From assembly GCF_051014685.1 (NCBI RefSeq), contig NW_027478389.1, positions 2,418,001 to 2,482,000 of the forward strand: a stretch of DNA of 64,000 nt, read 5' to 3'. The notes below the pieces were generated by a model. It searched no databases. It saw nothing but the letters and a program-made list of their open reading frames with translations, and was not told where the DNA came from. A program made the translations under genes and the position numbers. Source of the stretch: Ptiloglossa arizonensis (taxonomy: Eukaryota; Arthropoda; Insecta; Hymenoptera; Colletidae). Shown one piece after another: positions 9,044 to 21,580 of the stretch (the first letter of the stretch is position 1; each line of letters opens with the position of its first letter).

Positions 9044-10450
9044 GGGAGTTTTAAGCTAAGAAATGGTTCAGAAGACAACAAATTTTTCGCAATTCTGCTG
9101 CTCCAAACGCTTAACCAGAATGGGCTAGGGAAAAAATACACATACCGTTGTAATCGGGCGAGTTTCTACTTTCAGACGCAGAAGGAATTTTTGGGTTTGG
9201 TCAATCCGTTCGCGAGATATGGGACTTTGAAGCTAAGAAATGGTTGAGAAGACAACAAATTTTTCGCAATTCTGCTGCTCCAAACGCTTAACCAGAATGG
9301 GCTAGGGAAAAAATACACATACCGTTGTAATCGGGCGAGTTTCTACTTTCAGATGCAATAGGAATTTTTGGGTTAGGTCAATCCGTTCGCGAGATATGAG
9401 AGTTTGAAGCCAAGAAATGGTAGAGAAGGCAAAAAATTTTTCGCAATTCTGCTGCTCCAACCGCTTAACCAGAATGGCCTAGGGAAAAAATACACATACC
9501 GTTGTAATCGGGCGAGTTTCTACTTTCAGATGCAATAGGAATTTTGGATTAGGTCAATCCGTTCGCGGGATATGGGAGTTTGAAGACAAGAAATGGTTGA
9601 GAAGGCAAAAAATTTTTCGCAATGCTGCTGCTCCAATCGCTTAACCAGAATGGCCTAAGGAAAAAATACACATACCGTTGTAATCGGGCGAGTTTCTACT
9701 TTCAGATGCAATAGGAATTTTTGGGTTAGGTCAATCCGTTCGCGAGATATGAGAGTTTGAAGCAAGAAATGGAAGAGAAGGCAAAAAATTTTTCGCAATT
9801 CTGCTGCTCCTACCGCTTAACCAGAATGGCCTAGGGAAAAAATACACATACCGTTGTAATCGGGCGAGTTTCTACTTTCAGACGCAACAGGAGTTTTTGG
9901 GTTAGGTCAATCCGTTCGCGAGATATGGGAGCTTGAAGCCAAGAAATGGTTGAGAAGGCAAAAAATTTTTAGCAATTCTGCTGCTCCAAAAGCTTAACCA
10001 GAATGGCCTAGGGAAAAAATACACATACCGCTGTAATCGGGCGAGTTTCTACTTTCAGATGCAATAGGAATTTTTGGTTAGGTCCATCCGTTCGCGAGAT
10101 ATGGGAGTTTGAATCCAAGAAATGGTTGAGAAGGCAAAAAATTTTGCGCAATTCTGCTGCTCGAAACGCTTAACCAGATTGGCCTAGGGAAAAAATACAC
10201 ATACCGTTGTAATCGGGCAAGTTTCTACTTTCAGATGCAATAGGAATTTTTGGGTTAGGTCAATCCGTTCGCGAGATATGAGAGTTTGAAGCCAAGAAAT
10301 GGTAGAGAAGGCAAAAAATTTTTCACAATTCTGCTGCTCCAACCGCTTAACCAGAATGGCCTAAGGAAAAAATACACATACCGTTGTAATCGGGCGAGTT
10401 TCTACTTTCAGATGCAACAGGAATTTTTGGGTTAGGTCAATCCGTTCGCG

Positions 10451-12218
10451 AGGTATGGGAGTTTGAAACCAAGAAATGGTTGAGAAGGCAAAAAATTTTT
10501 CGCAATTTTGCTGCTCCAAAAGCTTAACCAGAATGACCTAGGGAAAAAATACACATACCGTTGTAATTGGACGAGTTTCTACTTTCAGATGCAATAGGAA
10601 TTTTTGGGTTAGGTCAATCCGTTCGCGAGATATGGGAGTTTGAAGCCAAGAAATGGTAGAGAAGGCAAAAAATTTTTCACAATTCTGCTGCTCCAAACGC
10701 TTAACCAGAGTGGCCTAGGGAAAAAATACACATACCGCTGTAATCGGGCGAGTTTCTACTTTCAGATGCAATAGGAATTTTTGGGTAGGTCCATCCGTTC
10801 GCGAGATATGGGAGTTTGAATCCAAGAAATGTTTGAGAAGGCAACAAATTTTTCGCACTTCTGCTGCTCCAATCGCTTAACCAAAATGGCCTAGGGGAAA
10901 AATACACGTACCGTTGTAATCGGGCGAGTTTCTACTTTCAAATGCAATAGGAATTTTTGGGTTAGGTCAATCCGTTCGCGAGATATGGGAGTTTGAATCC
11001 AAGAAATGGTTGAGAAGGCAAAAAATTTTGCGCAATTCTGCTGCTCGAAACGCTTAACCAGATTGGCCTAGGGAAAAAATACACATACCGTTGTAATCGG
11101 GCGAGTTTCTACTTTCAGATGCAATAGGAGTTTTTGGGTTAGGTCAATCCGTTCACGAGATATGGGACTTTGAAGCTAAGAAATGTTTGACAAGACAACA
11201 AATTTTTCGCAATTCTGCTTCTCCAAACGCTTAACCAGATTGGCCTAGGGAAAAAATACGCATACCGTTGTAATCGGGCGAGTTTCTACTTTCAGATGCA
11301 ACAGGAATTTTTGGGTTAGGTCAATCCGTTCGCGAGGTATGGGAGTTTGAAACCAAGAAATGGTTGAGAAGGCAAAAAATTTTTCGCAATTTTGCTGCTC
11401 CAAAAGCTTAACCAGAATGACCTAGGGAAAAAATACACATACCGTTGTAATTGGGCGAGTTTCTACTTTCAGATGCAATAGGAATTTTTGGGTTAGGTCA
11501 ATCCGTTCGCGAGATATGGGAGTTTGAAGCCAAGAAATGGTAGAGAAGGCAAAAAATTTTTCACAATTCTGCTGCTCCAAACGCTTAACCAGAGTGGCCT
11601 AGGGAAAAAATACACATACCGCTGTAATCGGGCGAGTTTCTACTTTCAGATGCAATAGGAATTTTTGGTTAGGTCCATCCGTTCGCGAGATATGGGAGTT
11701 TGAATCCAAGAAATGTTTGAGAAGGCAACAAATTTTTCGCACTTCTGCTGCTCCAATCGCTTAACCAAAATGGCCTAGGGGAAAAATACACGTACCGTTG
11801 TAATCGGGCGAGTTTCTACTTTCAAATGCAATAGGAATTTTTGGGTTAGGTCAATCCGTTCGCGAGATATGGGAGTTTGAATCCAAGAAATGGTTGAGAA
11901 GGCAAAAAATTTTGCGCAATTCTGCTGCTCGAAACGCTTAACCAGATTGGCCTAGGGAAAAAATACACATACCGTTGTAATCGGGCGAGTTTCTACTTTC
12001 AGATGCAATAGGAGTTTTTGGGTTAGGTCAATCCGTTCGCGAGATATGGGACTTTGAAGCTAAGAAATGTTTGACAAGACAACAAATTTTTCGCAATTCT
12101 GCTTCTCCAAACGCTTAACCAGAATGGCCTAGGGAAAAAATACGCATACCGTTGTAATCGGGCGAGTTTCTACTTTCAGATGCAACAGGAATTTTTGGGT
12201 TAGGTCAATCCGTTCGCG
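10451..12218 (+). repeat. 5-monomer higher-order duplication, 2 copies of 884 bp
   Basis: The rare AGGTATGGGAG variant lies at 10451, 11335 and 12219, spaced exactly 884 bp. Each copy carries the same order of variants: AAACCAAG with CCAAAAGC, then GTAGAG with CACAATT, GAATCC with CACTTCTGC, GAATCC with GCGCAATT, and ACTTTGAAGC with GCTTCTCC. The last marker at 12219 begins a partial third copy. Confidence 0.9.
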
Positions 12219-14907
12219 AGGTATGGGAGTTTGAAACCAAGAAATGGTTGAGAAGGCAAAAAATTTTTCGCAATTTTGCTGCTCCAAAAGCTTAACCAGA
12301 ATGACCTAGGGAAAAAATACACATACCGTTGTAATTGGGCGAGTTTCTACTTTCAGATGCAATAGGAATTTTTGGGTTAGGTCAATCCGTTCGCGAGATA
12401 TGAGAGTTTGAAGCCAAGAAATGGTAGAGAAGGCAAAAAATTTTTCACAATTCTGCTGCTCCAACCGCTTAACCAGAATGGCCTAAGGAAAAAATACACA
12501 TACCGTTGTAATCGGGCGAGTTTCTACTTTCAGATGCAACAGGAATTTTTGGGTTAGGTCAATCCGTTCGCGAGGTATGGGAGTTTGAAACCAAGAAATG
12601 GTTGAGAGGGCAAAAAATTTTTCGCAATTTTGCTGCTCCAAAAGCTTAACCAGAATGACCTAGGGAAAAAATACACACACCGTTGTAATCGGGCGAGTTT
12701 CTTCTTTCAGACGCAACAGGAATTTTTGGGTTAGGTCAATCCGTTCGCGAGATATGGGAGTTTGAAGCCAAGAAATGGTTGAGAAGGCAAAAAATTTTTC
12801 ACAATTCTGCTGCTCCAAACGCTTAACCAGAGTGGCCTAGGGAAAAAATACACATACCGCTGTAATCGGGCGAGTTTCTACTTTCAGATGCAATAGGAAT
12901 TTTTGGTTAGGTCCATCCGTTCGCGAGATATGGGAGTTTGAATCCAAGAAATGGTTGAGAAGGCAACAAATTTTTCGCACTTCTGCTGCTCCAATCGCTT
13001 AACCAAAATGGCCTAGGGGAAAAATACACGTACCGTTGTAATCGGGCGAGTTTCTACTTTCAAATGCAATAGGAATTTTTGGGTTAGGTCAATCCGTTCG
13101 CGAGATATGGGAGTTTTAAGCTAAGAAATGGTTGAGAAGACAACAAATTTTTCGCAATTCTGCTGCTCCAAACGCTTAACCAGAACGGCCTAGGGGAAAG
13201 ATACACATACCGTTGTAACCGGGCGAGTTTCTACTTTCAGACGCAACAGGAATTTTTGGGTTAGGTCAATCCGTTCGCGAGATATGGGAGTTTGAAGCCA
13301 AGAAATGGTTGAGAAGGCAAAAAATTTTTTCGCAATTCTGCTGCTCCAAACGCTTAACCAGAATGGCCTAGGGAAAAAATACACATACCGTTGTAATCGG
13401 GCGAGTTTCTACTTTCAGACGCAGAAGGAATTTTTGGGTTTGGTCAATCCGTTCGCGAGATATGGGACTTTGAAGCTAAGAAATGGTTGAGAAGACAACA
13501 AATTTTTCGCAATTCTGCTGCTCCAAACGCTTAACCAGAATGGGCTAGGGAAAAAATACACATACCGTTGTAATCGGGCGAGTTTCTACTTTCAGATGCA
13601 ATAGGAATTTTTGGGTTAGGTCAATCCGTTCGCGAGATATGAGAGTTTGAAGCCAAGAAATGGTAGAGAAGGCAAAAATTTTTCGCAATTCTGCTGCTCC
13701 AACCGCTTAACCAGAATGGCCTAGGGAAAAAATACACATACCGTTGTAATCGGGCGAGTTTCTACTTTCAGATGCAATAGGAATTTTGGATTAGGTCAAT
13801 CCGTTCGCGAGATATGGGAGTTTGAAGACAAGAAATGGTTGAGAAGGCAAAAAATTTTTCGCAATTCTGCTGCTCCAATCGCTTAACCAGAATGGCCTAA
13901 GGAAAAAATACACATACCGTTGTAATCGGGCGAGTTTCTACTTTCAGATGCAACAGGAATTTTTGGGTTAGGTCTATCCGTTCGCGAGATATGGGAGTTT
14001 GAAACCAAGAAATGGTTGAGAAGGCAAAAAATTTTACGCAATTTTGCTGCTCCAAAAGCTTAACCAGAATGGCCTAGGGAGAAAATACACATACAGTTGT
14101 AATTGGGCGAGTTTCTACTTTCAGATGCAATAGGAATTTTGGATTAGGTCAATCCGTTCGCGAGATATGGGAGTTTGAAGACAAGAAATGGTTGAGAAGG
14201 CAAAAAATTTTTCGCAATTCTGCTGCTCCAATCGCTTAACCAGAATGGCCTAAGGAAAAAATACACATACCGTTGTAATCGGGCGAGTTTCTACTTTCAG
14301 ATGCAACAGGAATTTTTGGGTTAGGTCTATCCGTTCGCGAGATATGGGAGTTTGAAACCAAGAAATGGTTGAGAAGGCAAAAAATTTTTCGCAATTTTGC
14401 TGCTCCAAAAGCTTAACCAGAATGGCCTAGGGAGAAAATACACATACCGTTGTAATTGGGCGAGTTTCTACTTTCAGATGCAATAGGAATTTTTGGGTTA
14501 GGTCAATCCCTTCGCGAGATATGGGAGTTTGAAGCCAAGAAATGGTAGAGAAGGCAAAAAATTTTTCACAATTCTGCTGCTCCAAACGCTTAACCAGAAT
14601 GGCCTAGGGAGAAAATACACATACCGTTGTAATTGGGCGAGTTTCTACTTTCAGATGCAATAGGAATTTTTGGGTTAGGTCAATCCGTTCGCGAGATATG
14701 GGAGTTTTAAGCTAAGAAATGGTTGAGAAGACAACAAATTTTTCGCAATTCTGCTGCTCCAAACGCTTAACCAGAACGGCCTAGGGGAAAGATACACATA
14801 CCGTTGTAACCGGGCGAGTTTCTGCTTTCAGACGCAACAGGAATTTTTGGGTTAGGTCAATCCGTTCGCGAGATATGGGAGTTTGAAGCCAAGAAATGGT
14901 TGAGAAG

Positions 14908-14923
14908 GCAAAAAATTTTTCGC
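14908..14923. other. A/T-tract dyad in the satellite (one instance)
   Basis: GCAAAAAATTTTTCGC is self-complementary at 14 of 16 positions. It is present in nearly all core monomers; a common variant has CAC in place of CGC, and some have GACAACAAATTTTT. The edge subfamily has only the shorter CAAAATTTTCG. Such A-tract dyads bend DNA and can phase nucleosomes; its role here is inferred. Confidence 0.6.
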
Positions 14924-14924
14924 A

Positions 14925-14954
14925 ATTCTGCTGCTCCAAACGCTTAACCAGAAT
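14925..14954. other. Short inverted repeat in the satellite (one instance)
   Basis: ATTCTG at 14925-14930 and CAGAAT at 14949-14954 could pair around an 18-base loop. It is common in core monomers and absent from the edge subfamily, which reads GTCTGATAC in the corresponding place. It is weak and may be coincidental. Confidence 0.3.
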
Positions 14955-14975
14955 GGCCTAGGGAAAAAATACACA

Positions 14976-14992
14976 TACCGTTGTAATCGGGC
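14976..14992 (+). promoter_or_regulatory. CENP-B-box-like motif (one instance of many)
   Basis: TACCGTTGTAATCGGGC. Against the mammalian CENP-B box YTTCGTTGGAARCGGGA it matches 12 of 17 positions, including CGTTG, AA and CGGG. Of the nine bases regarded as essential (TTCG, A, CGGG) seven match; the two T bases at positions 2-3 do not. The motif recurs in most core monomers, with frequent variants CCGCTG, CCGTCG and AATTGGG that are single transitions. Binding by a CENP-B-like or pogo-derived protein is inference. Confidence 0.45.
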
Positions 14993-15042
14993 GAGTTTCT
15001 ACTTTCAGACGCAGAAGGAATTTTTGGGTTTGGTCAATCCGT

Positions 15043-15048
15043 TCGCGA
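15043..15048. other. TCGCGA palindrome (NruI site), once per monomer
   Basis: The phrase CCGTTCGCGAGATAT is the most conserved stretch across edge and core subfamilies. It carries a perfect CpG-rich palindrome. A few monomers lose it (GGGAGATAT at about 6201, GCGGGATAT at 9565, 20519 and 21049, CGTGAGAT at 44408 and 48490). It predicts a 177-bp NruI ladder with few 354-bp and longer bands. Confidence 0.85.
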
Positions 15049-17527
15049 GATATGGGACTTTGAAGCTAAGAAATGGTTGAGAAGACAACAAATTTTTCGC
15101 AATTCTGCTGCTCCAAACGCTTAACCAGAATGGGCTAGGGAAAAAATACACATACCGTTGTAATCGGGCGAGTTTCTACTTTCAGATGCAATAGGAATTT
15201 TTGGGTTAGGTCAATCCGTTCGCGAGATATGAGAGTTTGAAGCCAAGAAATGGTAGAGAAGGCAAAAAATTTTTCGCAATTCTGCTGCTCCAACCGCTTA
15301 ACCAGAATGGCCTAGGGAAAAAATACACATACCGTTGTAATCGGGCGAGTTTCTACTTTCAGATGCAATAGGAATTTTGGATTAGGTCAATCCGTTCGCG
15401 AGATATGGGAGTTTGAAGACAAGAAATGGTTGAGAAGGCAAAAAATTTTTCGCAATTCTGCTGCTCCAATCGCTTAACCAGAATGGCCTAAGGAAAAAAT
15501 ACACATACCGTTGTAATCGGGCGAGTTTCTACTTTCAGATGCAACAGGAATTTTTGGGTTAGGTCTATCCGTTCGCGAGATATGGGAGTTTGAAACCAAG
15601 AAATGGTTGAGAAGGCAAAAAATTTTACGCAATTTTGCTGCTCCAAAAGCTTAACCAGAATGGCCTAGGGAGAAAATACACATACAGTTGTAATTGGGCG
15701 AGTTTCTACTTTCAGATGCAATAGGAATTTTGGATTAGGTCAATCCGTTCGCGAGATATGGGAGTTTGAAGACAAGAAATGGTTGAGAAGGCAAAAAATT
15801 TTTCGCAATTCTGCTGCTCCAATCGCTTAACCAGAATGGCCTAAGGAAAAAATACACATACCGTTGTAATCGGGCGAGTTTCTACTTTCAGATGCAACAG
15901 GAATTTTTGGGTTAGGTCTATCCGTTCGCGAGATATGGGAGTTTGAAACCAAGAAATGGTTGAGAAGGCAAAAAATTTTTCGCAATTTTGCTGCTCCAAA
16001 AGCTTAACCAGAATGGCCTAGGGAGAAAATACACATACCGTTGTAATTGGGCGAGTTTCTACTTTCAGATGCAATAGGAATTTTTGGGTTAGGTCAATCC
16101 CTTCGCGAGATATGGGAGTTTGAAGCCAAGAAATGGTAGAGAAGGCAAAAAATTTTTCACAATTCTGCTGCTCCAAACGCTTAACCAGAATGGCCTAGGG
16201 AGAAAATACACATACCGTTGTAATTGGGCGAGTTTCTACTTTCAGATGCAATAGGAATTTTTGGGTTAGGTCAATCCCTTCGCGAGATATGGGAGTTTCA
16301 AGCCAAGAAATGGTAGAGAAGGCAAAAAATTTTTCACAATTCTGCTGCTCCAAACGCTTAACCAGAATGGCCTAGGGAAAAAATACACATACCGCTGTAA
16401 TCGGGCGAGTTTCTACTTTCAGATGCAATAGGAATTTTTGGTTAGGTCCATCCGTTCGCGAGATATGGGAGTTTGAATCCAAGAAATGGTTGAGAAGGCA
16501 ACAAATTTTTCGCACTTCTGCTGCTCCAATCGCTTAACCAAAATGGCCTAGGGAAAAATACACGTACCGTTGTAATCGGGCGAGTTTCTACTTTCAAATG
16601 CAATAGGAATTTTTGGGTTAGGTCAATCCGTTCGCGAGATATGGGAGTTTTAAGCTAAGAAATGGTTGAGAAGACAACAAATTTTTCGCAATTCTGCTGC
16701 TCCAAACGCTTAACCAGAACGGCCTAGGGGAAAGATACACATACCGTTGTAACCGGGCGAGTTTCTACTTTCAGACGCAACAGGAATTTTTGGGTTAGGT
16801 CAATCCGTTCGCGAGATATGGGAGTTTGAAGCCAAGAAATGGTTGAGAAGGCAAAAAATTTTTCGCAATTCTGCTGCTCCAAACGCTTAACCAGAATGGC
16901 CTAGGGAAAAAATACACATACCGTTGTAATCGGGCGAGTTTCTACTTTCAGATGCAATAGGAATTTTGGATTAGGTCAATCCGTTCGCGAGATATGGGAG
17001 TTTGAAGACAAGAAATGGTTGAGAAGGCAAAAAATTTTTCGCAATTCTGCTGCTCCAATCGCTTAACCAGAATGGCCTAAGGAAAAAATACACATACCGT
17101 TGTAATCGGGCGAGTTTCTACTTTCAGATGCAACAGGAATTTTTGGGTTAGGTCTATCCATTCGCGAGATATGGGAGTTTGAAACCAAGAAATGGTTGAG
17201 AAGGCAAAAAATTTTACGCAATTTTGCTGCTCCAAAAGCTTAACCAGAATGGCCTAGGGAGAAAATACACATACCGTTGTAATTGGGCGAGTTTCTACTT
17301 TCAGATGCAATAGGAATTTTGGATTAGGTCAATCCGTTCGCGAGATATGGGAGTTTGAAGACAAGAAATGGTTGAGAAGGCAAAAAATTTTTCGCAATTC
17401 TGCTGCTCCAATCGCTTAACCAGAATGGCCTAAGGAAAAAATACACATACCGGTGTAATCGGGCGAGTTTCTACTTTCAGATGCAACAGGAATTTTTGGG
17501 TTAGGTCTATCCGTTCGCGAGATATGG

Positions 17528-20001
17528 GAGTTTGAAACCAAGAAATGGTTGAGAAGGCAAAAAATTTTTCGCAATTTTGCTGCTCCAAAAGCTTAACCAG
17601 AATGGCCTAGGGAGAAAATACACATACCGTTGTAATTGGGCGAGTTTCTACTTTCAGATGCAATAGGAATTTTTGGGTTAGGTCAATCCCTTCGCGAGAT
17701 ATGGGAGTTTGAAGCCAAGAAATGGTAGAGAAGGCAAAAAATTTTTCACAATTCTGCTGCTCCAAACGCTTAACCAGAATGGCCTAGGTAGAAAATACAC
17801 ATACCGTTGTAATTGGGCGAGTTTCTACTTTCAGATGCAATAGGAATTTTTGGGTTAGGTCAATCCCTTCGCGAGATATGGGAGTTTGAAGCCAAGAAAT
17901 GGTAGAGAAGGCAAAAAATTTTTCACAATTCTGCTGCTCCAAACGCTTAACCAGAATGGCCTAGGGAAAAAATACACATACCGCTGTAATCGGGCGAGTT
18001 TCTACTTTCAGATGCAATAGGAATTTTTGGTTAGGTCCATCCGTTCGCGAGATATGGGAGTTTGAATGCAAGAAATGGTTGAGAAGGCAAAAAATTTTTC
18101 GCAATTCTGCTGCTCCAACCGCGTAACCAGAATGGCCTAAGGAAAACATACAGATACCTTTGTAATCGGGCGAGTTTCTACTTTCAGATGCAATAGGAAT
18201 TTTTGGGTTAGTTCAATCCGTTCGCGAGAAATGGGAGTTTGAAGCTAAGAAATGGTTGAGAAGACAACAAATTTTTCGCAGTTCTGCTGCTCCAAACGCT
18301 TAACCAGAATGGCCTAGGGAAAAAATACACATACCGCTGTAATCGGGCGAGTTTCTACTTTCAGATGCAATAGGAATTTTTGGTTAGGTCCATCCGTTCG
18401 CGAGATATGGGAGTTTGAATGCAAGAAATGGTTGAGAAGGCAAAAAATTTTTCGCAATTCTGCTGCTCCAACCGCTTAACCAGAATGGCCTAAGGAAAAA
18501 ATACAGATACCTTTGTAATCGGGCGAGTTTCTACTTTCAGATGCAATAGGAATTTTTGGGTTAGGTCAATCCGTTCGCGCGAAATGGGAGTTTGAAGCTA
18601 AGAAATGGTTGAGAAGACAACAAATTTTTCGCAGTTCTGCTGCTCCAAACGCTTAACCAGAATGGCCTAGGGAAAAAATACACATACCGTTGTAATCGGG
18701 CGAGTTTCTACTTTCAGATGCAACAGGAATTTTTGGGTTAGGTCTATCCGTTCGCGAGATATGGGAGTTTGAAACCAAGAAATGGTTGAGAAGGCAAAAA
18801 ATTTTTCGCAATTTTGCTGCTCCAAAAGCTTAACCAGAATGGCCTAGGGAGAAAATACACATACCGTTGTAATTGGGCGAGTTTCTACTTTCAGATGCAA
18901 TAGGAATTTTTGGGTTAGGTCAATCCCTTCGCGAGATATGGGAGTTTGAAGCCAAGAAATGGTAGAGAAGGCAAAAAATTTTTCACAATTCTGCTGCTCC
19001 AAACGCTTAACCAGAATGGCCTAGGTAGAAAATACACATACCGTTGTAATTGGGCGAGTTTCTACTTTCAGATGCAATAGGAATTTTTGGGTTAGGTCAA
19101 TCCCTTCGCGAGATATGGGAGTTTGAAGCCAAGAAATGGTAGAGAAGGCAAAAAATTTTTCACAATTCTGCTGCTCCAAACGCTTAACCAGAATGGCCTA
19201 GGGAAAAAATACACATACCGCTGTAATCGGGCGAGTTTCTACTTTCAGATGCAATAGGAATTTTTGGTTAGGTCCATCCGTTCGCGAGATATGGGAGTTT
19301 GAATGCAAGAAATGGTTGAGAAGGCAAAAAATTTTTCGCAATTCTGCTGCTCCAACCGCGTAACCAGAATGGCCTAAGGAAAACATACAGATACCTTTGT
19401 AATCGGGCGAGTTTCTACTTTCAGATGCAATAGGAATTTTTGGGTTAGTTCAATCCGTTCGCGAGAAATGGGAGTTTGAAGCTAAGAAATGGTTGAGAAG
19501 ACAACAAATTTTTCGCAGTTCTGCTGCTCCAAACGCTTAACCAGAATGGCCTAGGGAAAAAATACACATACCGCTGTAATCGGGCGAGTTTCTACTTTCA
19601 GATGCAATAGGAATTTTTGGTTAGGTCCATCCGTTCGCGAGATATGGGAGTTTGAATGCAAGAAATGGTTGAGAAGGCAAAAAATTTTTCGCAATTCTGC
19701 TGCTCCAACCGCTTAACCAGAATGGCCTAAGGAAAAAATACAGATACCTTTGTAATCGGGCGAGTTTCTACTTTCAGATGCAATAGGAATTTTTGGGTTA
19801 GGTCAATCCGTTCGCGCGAAATGGGAGTTTGAAGCTAAGAAATGGTTGAGAAGACAACAAATTTTTCGCAGTTCTGCTGCTCCAAACGCTTAACCAGAAT
19901 GGCCTAGGGAAAAAATACACATACCGTTGTAATCGGGCGAGTTTCTACTTTCAGATGCAATAGGAATTTTTGGTTAGGTCCATCCGTTCGCGAGATATGG
20001 G
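17528..20001 (+). repeat. 7-monomer higher-order duplication, 2 copies of 1237 bp
   Basis: Exact markers recur 1237 bp apart: GGCCTAGGTAGAAAATAC at about 17785 and 19022, GAATGCAAG with CCGCGTAACC at about 18064 and 19301, and TTCGCGCGAAATGGG at about 18575 and 19812. The copies look essentially identical, which indicates a recent event. Confidence 0.92.
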
Positions 20002-20520
20002 AGTTTGAATCCAAGAAATGGTTGAGAAGGCAACAAATTTTTCGCACTTCTGCTGCTCCAATCGCTTAACCAAAATGGCCTAGGGGAAAAATACACGTAC
20101 CGTTGTAATCGGGCGAGTTTCTACTTTCAAATGCAATAGGAATTTTTGGGTTAGGTCAATCCGTTCGCGAGATATGGGAGTTTTAAGCTAAGAAATGGTT
20201 GAGAAGACAACAAATTTTTCGCAATTCTGCTGCTCCAAACGCTTAACCAGAATGGGCTAGGGAAAAAATACGCATACCGTTGTAATCGGGCGAGTTTCTA
20301 CTTTCAGACGCAGAAGGAATTTTTGGGTTTGGTCAATCCGTTTGCGAGATATGGGACTTTGAAGCTAAGAAATGGTTGAGAAGACAACAAATTTTTCGCA
20401 ATTCTGCTGCTCCAAACGCTTAACCAGAATGGGCTAGGGAAAAAATACACATACCGTTGTAATCGGGCGAGTTTCTACTTTCAGATGCAATAGGAATTTT
20501 GGATTAGGTCAATCCGTTCG

Positions 20521-21580
20521 CGGGATATGGGAGTTTGAAGACAAGAAATGGTTGAGAAGGCAAAAAATTTTTCGCAATTCTGCTGCTCCAATCGCTTAAC
20601 CAGAATGGCCTAAGGAAAAAATACACATACCGTTGTAATCGGGCGAGTTTCTACTTTCAGATGCAATAGGAATTTTTGGGTTAGGTCAATCCGTTCGCGA
20701 GATATGAGAGTTTGAAGCCAAGAAATGGAAGAGAAGGCAAAAAATTTTTCGCAATTCTGCTGCTCCTACCGCTTAACCAGAATGGCCTAGGGAAAAAATA
20801 CACATACCGTTGTAATCGGGCGAGTTTCTACTTTCAGACGCAACAGGAGTTTTTGGGTTAGGTCAATCCGTTCGCGAGATATGGGAGCTTGAAGCCAAGA
20901 AATGGTTGAGAAGGCAAAAAATTTTTAGCAATTCTGCTGCTCCAAAAGCTTAACCAGAATGGCCTAGGGAAAAAATACACATACCGCTGTAATCGGGCGA
21001 GTTTCTACTTTCAGATGCAATAGGAATTTTTGGTTAGGTCCATCCGTTCGCGGGATATGGGAGTTTGAAGACAAGAAATGGTTGAGAAGGCAAAAAATTT
21101 TTCGCAATTCTGCTGCTCCAATCGCTTAACCAGAATGGCCTAAGGAAAAAATACACATACCGTTGTAATCGGGCGAGTTTCTACTTTCAGATGCAATAGG
21201 AATTTTTGGGTTAGGTCAATCCGTTCGCGAGATATGAGAGTTTGAAGCCAAGAAATGGAAGAGAAGGCAAAAAATTTTTCGCAATTCTGCTGCTCCTACC
21301 GCTTAACCAGAATGGCCTAGGGAAAAAATACACATACCGTTGTAATCGGACGAGTTTCTACTTTCAGACGCAACAGGAGTTTTTGGGTTAGGTCAATCCG
21401 TTCGCGAGATATGGGAGCTTGAAGCCAAGAAATGGTTGAGAAGGCAAAAAATTTTTAGCAATTCTGCTGCTCCAAAAGCTTAACCAGAATGGCCTAGGGA
21501 AAAAATACACATACCGCTGTAATCGGGCGAGTTTCTACTTTCAGATGCAATAGGAATTTTTGGTTAGGTCCATCCGTTCG
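20521..21580 (+). repeat. 3-monomer duplication, 2 copies of 530 bp
   Basis: CGGGATATGGGAG lies at 20521 and 21051. The following monomers, with GGAAGAGAAGG and TCCTACCGC and then GGGAGCTTGAAGCC with TTTTTAGC, repeat in the same order. The same variant monomers also occur once near 9565-10100, about 11 kb upstream. Confidence 0.88.

Larger units (their letters stand above)
14877..15053 (+). repeat. Representative core satellite monomer (177 bp)
   Basis: One complete unit, phased to begin at GGGAG, chosen because it is close to the array consensus and of exact length 177. It contains, in order, the A/T dyad (14908-14923), a 6-bp inverted repeat with an 18-base loop (14925-14954), the CENP-B-like motif (14976-14992) and the TCGCGA palindrome (15043-15048). 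Its length is close to a nucleosome repeat, as is common for centromeric satellites. Confidence 0.95.
13111..17880 (+). repeat. 9-monomer higher-order repeat, two full copies and a shortened third
   Basis: GAGTTTTAAGC marks copy starts at 13111, 14702 and 16645. ATTTTACGCAATTTTGC lies at 14031, 15622 and 17211. Copies 1 and 2 are nine monomers of about 1591 bp with the same variant order. Between copies 2 and 3 there are two extra monomers (about 16292-16644). Copy 3 lacks two internal monomers (the ACTTTGAAGC and GAGAGTTTG types), which restores the 1589-bp spacing of the internal marker. Unequal exchange or conversion explains this pattern. Confidence 0.88.
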
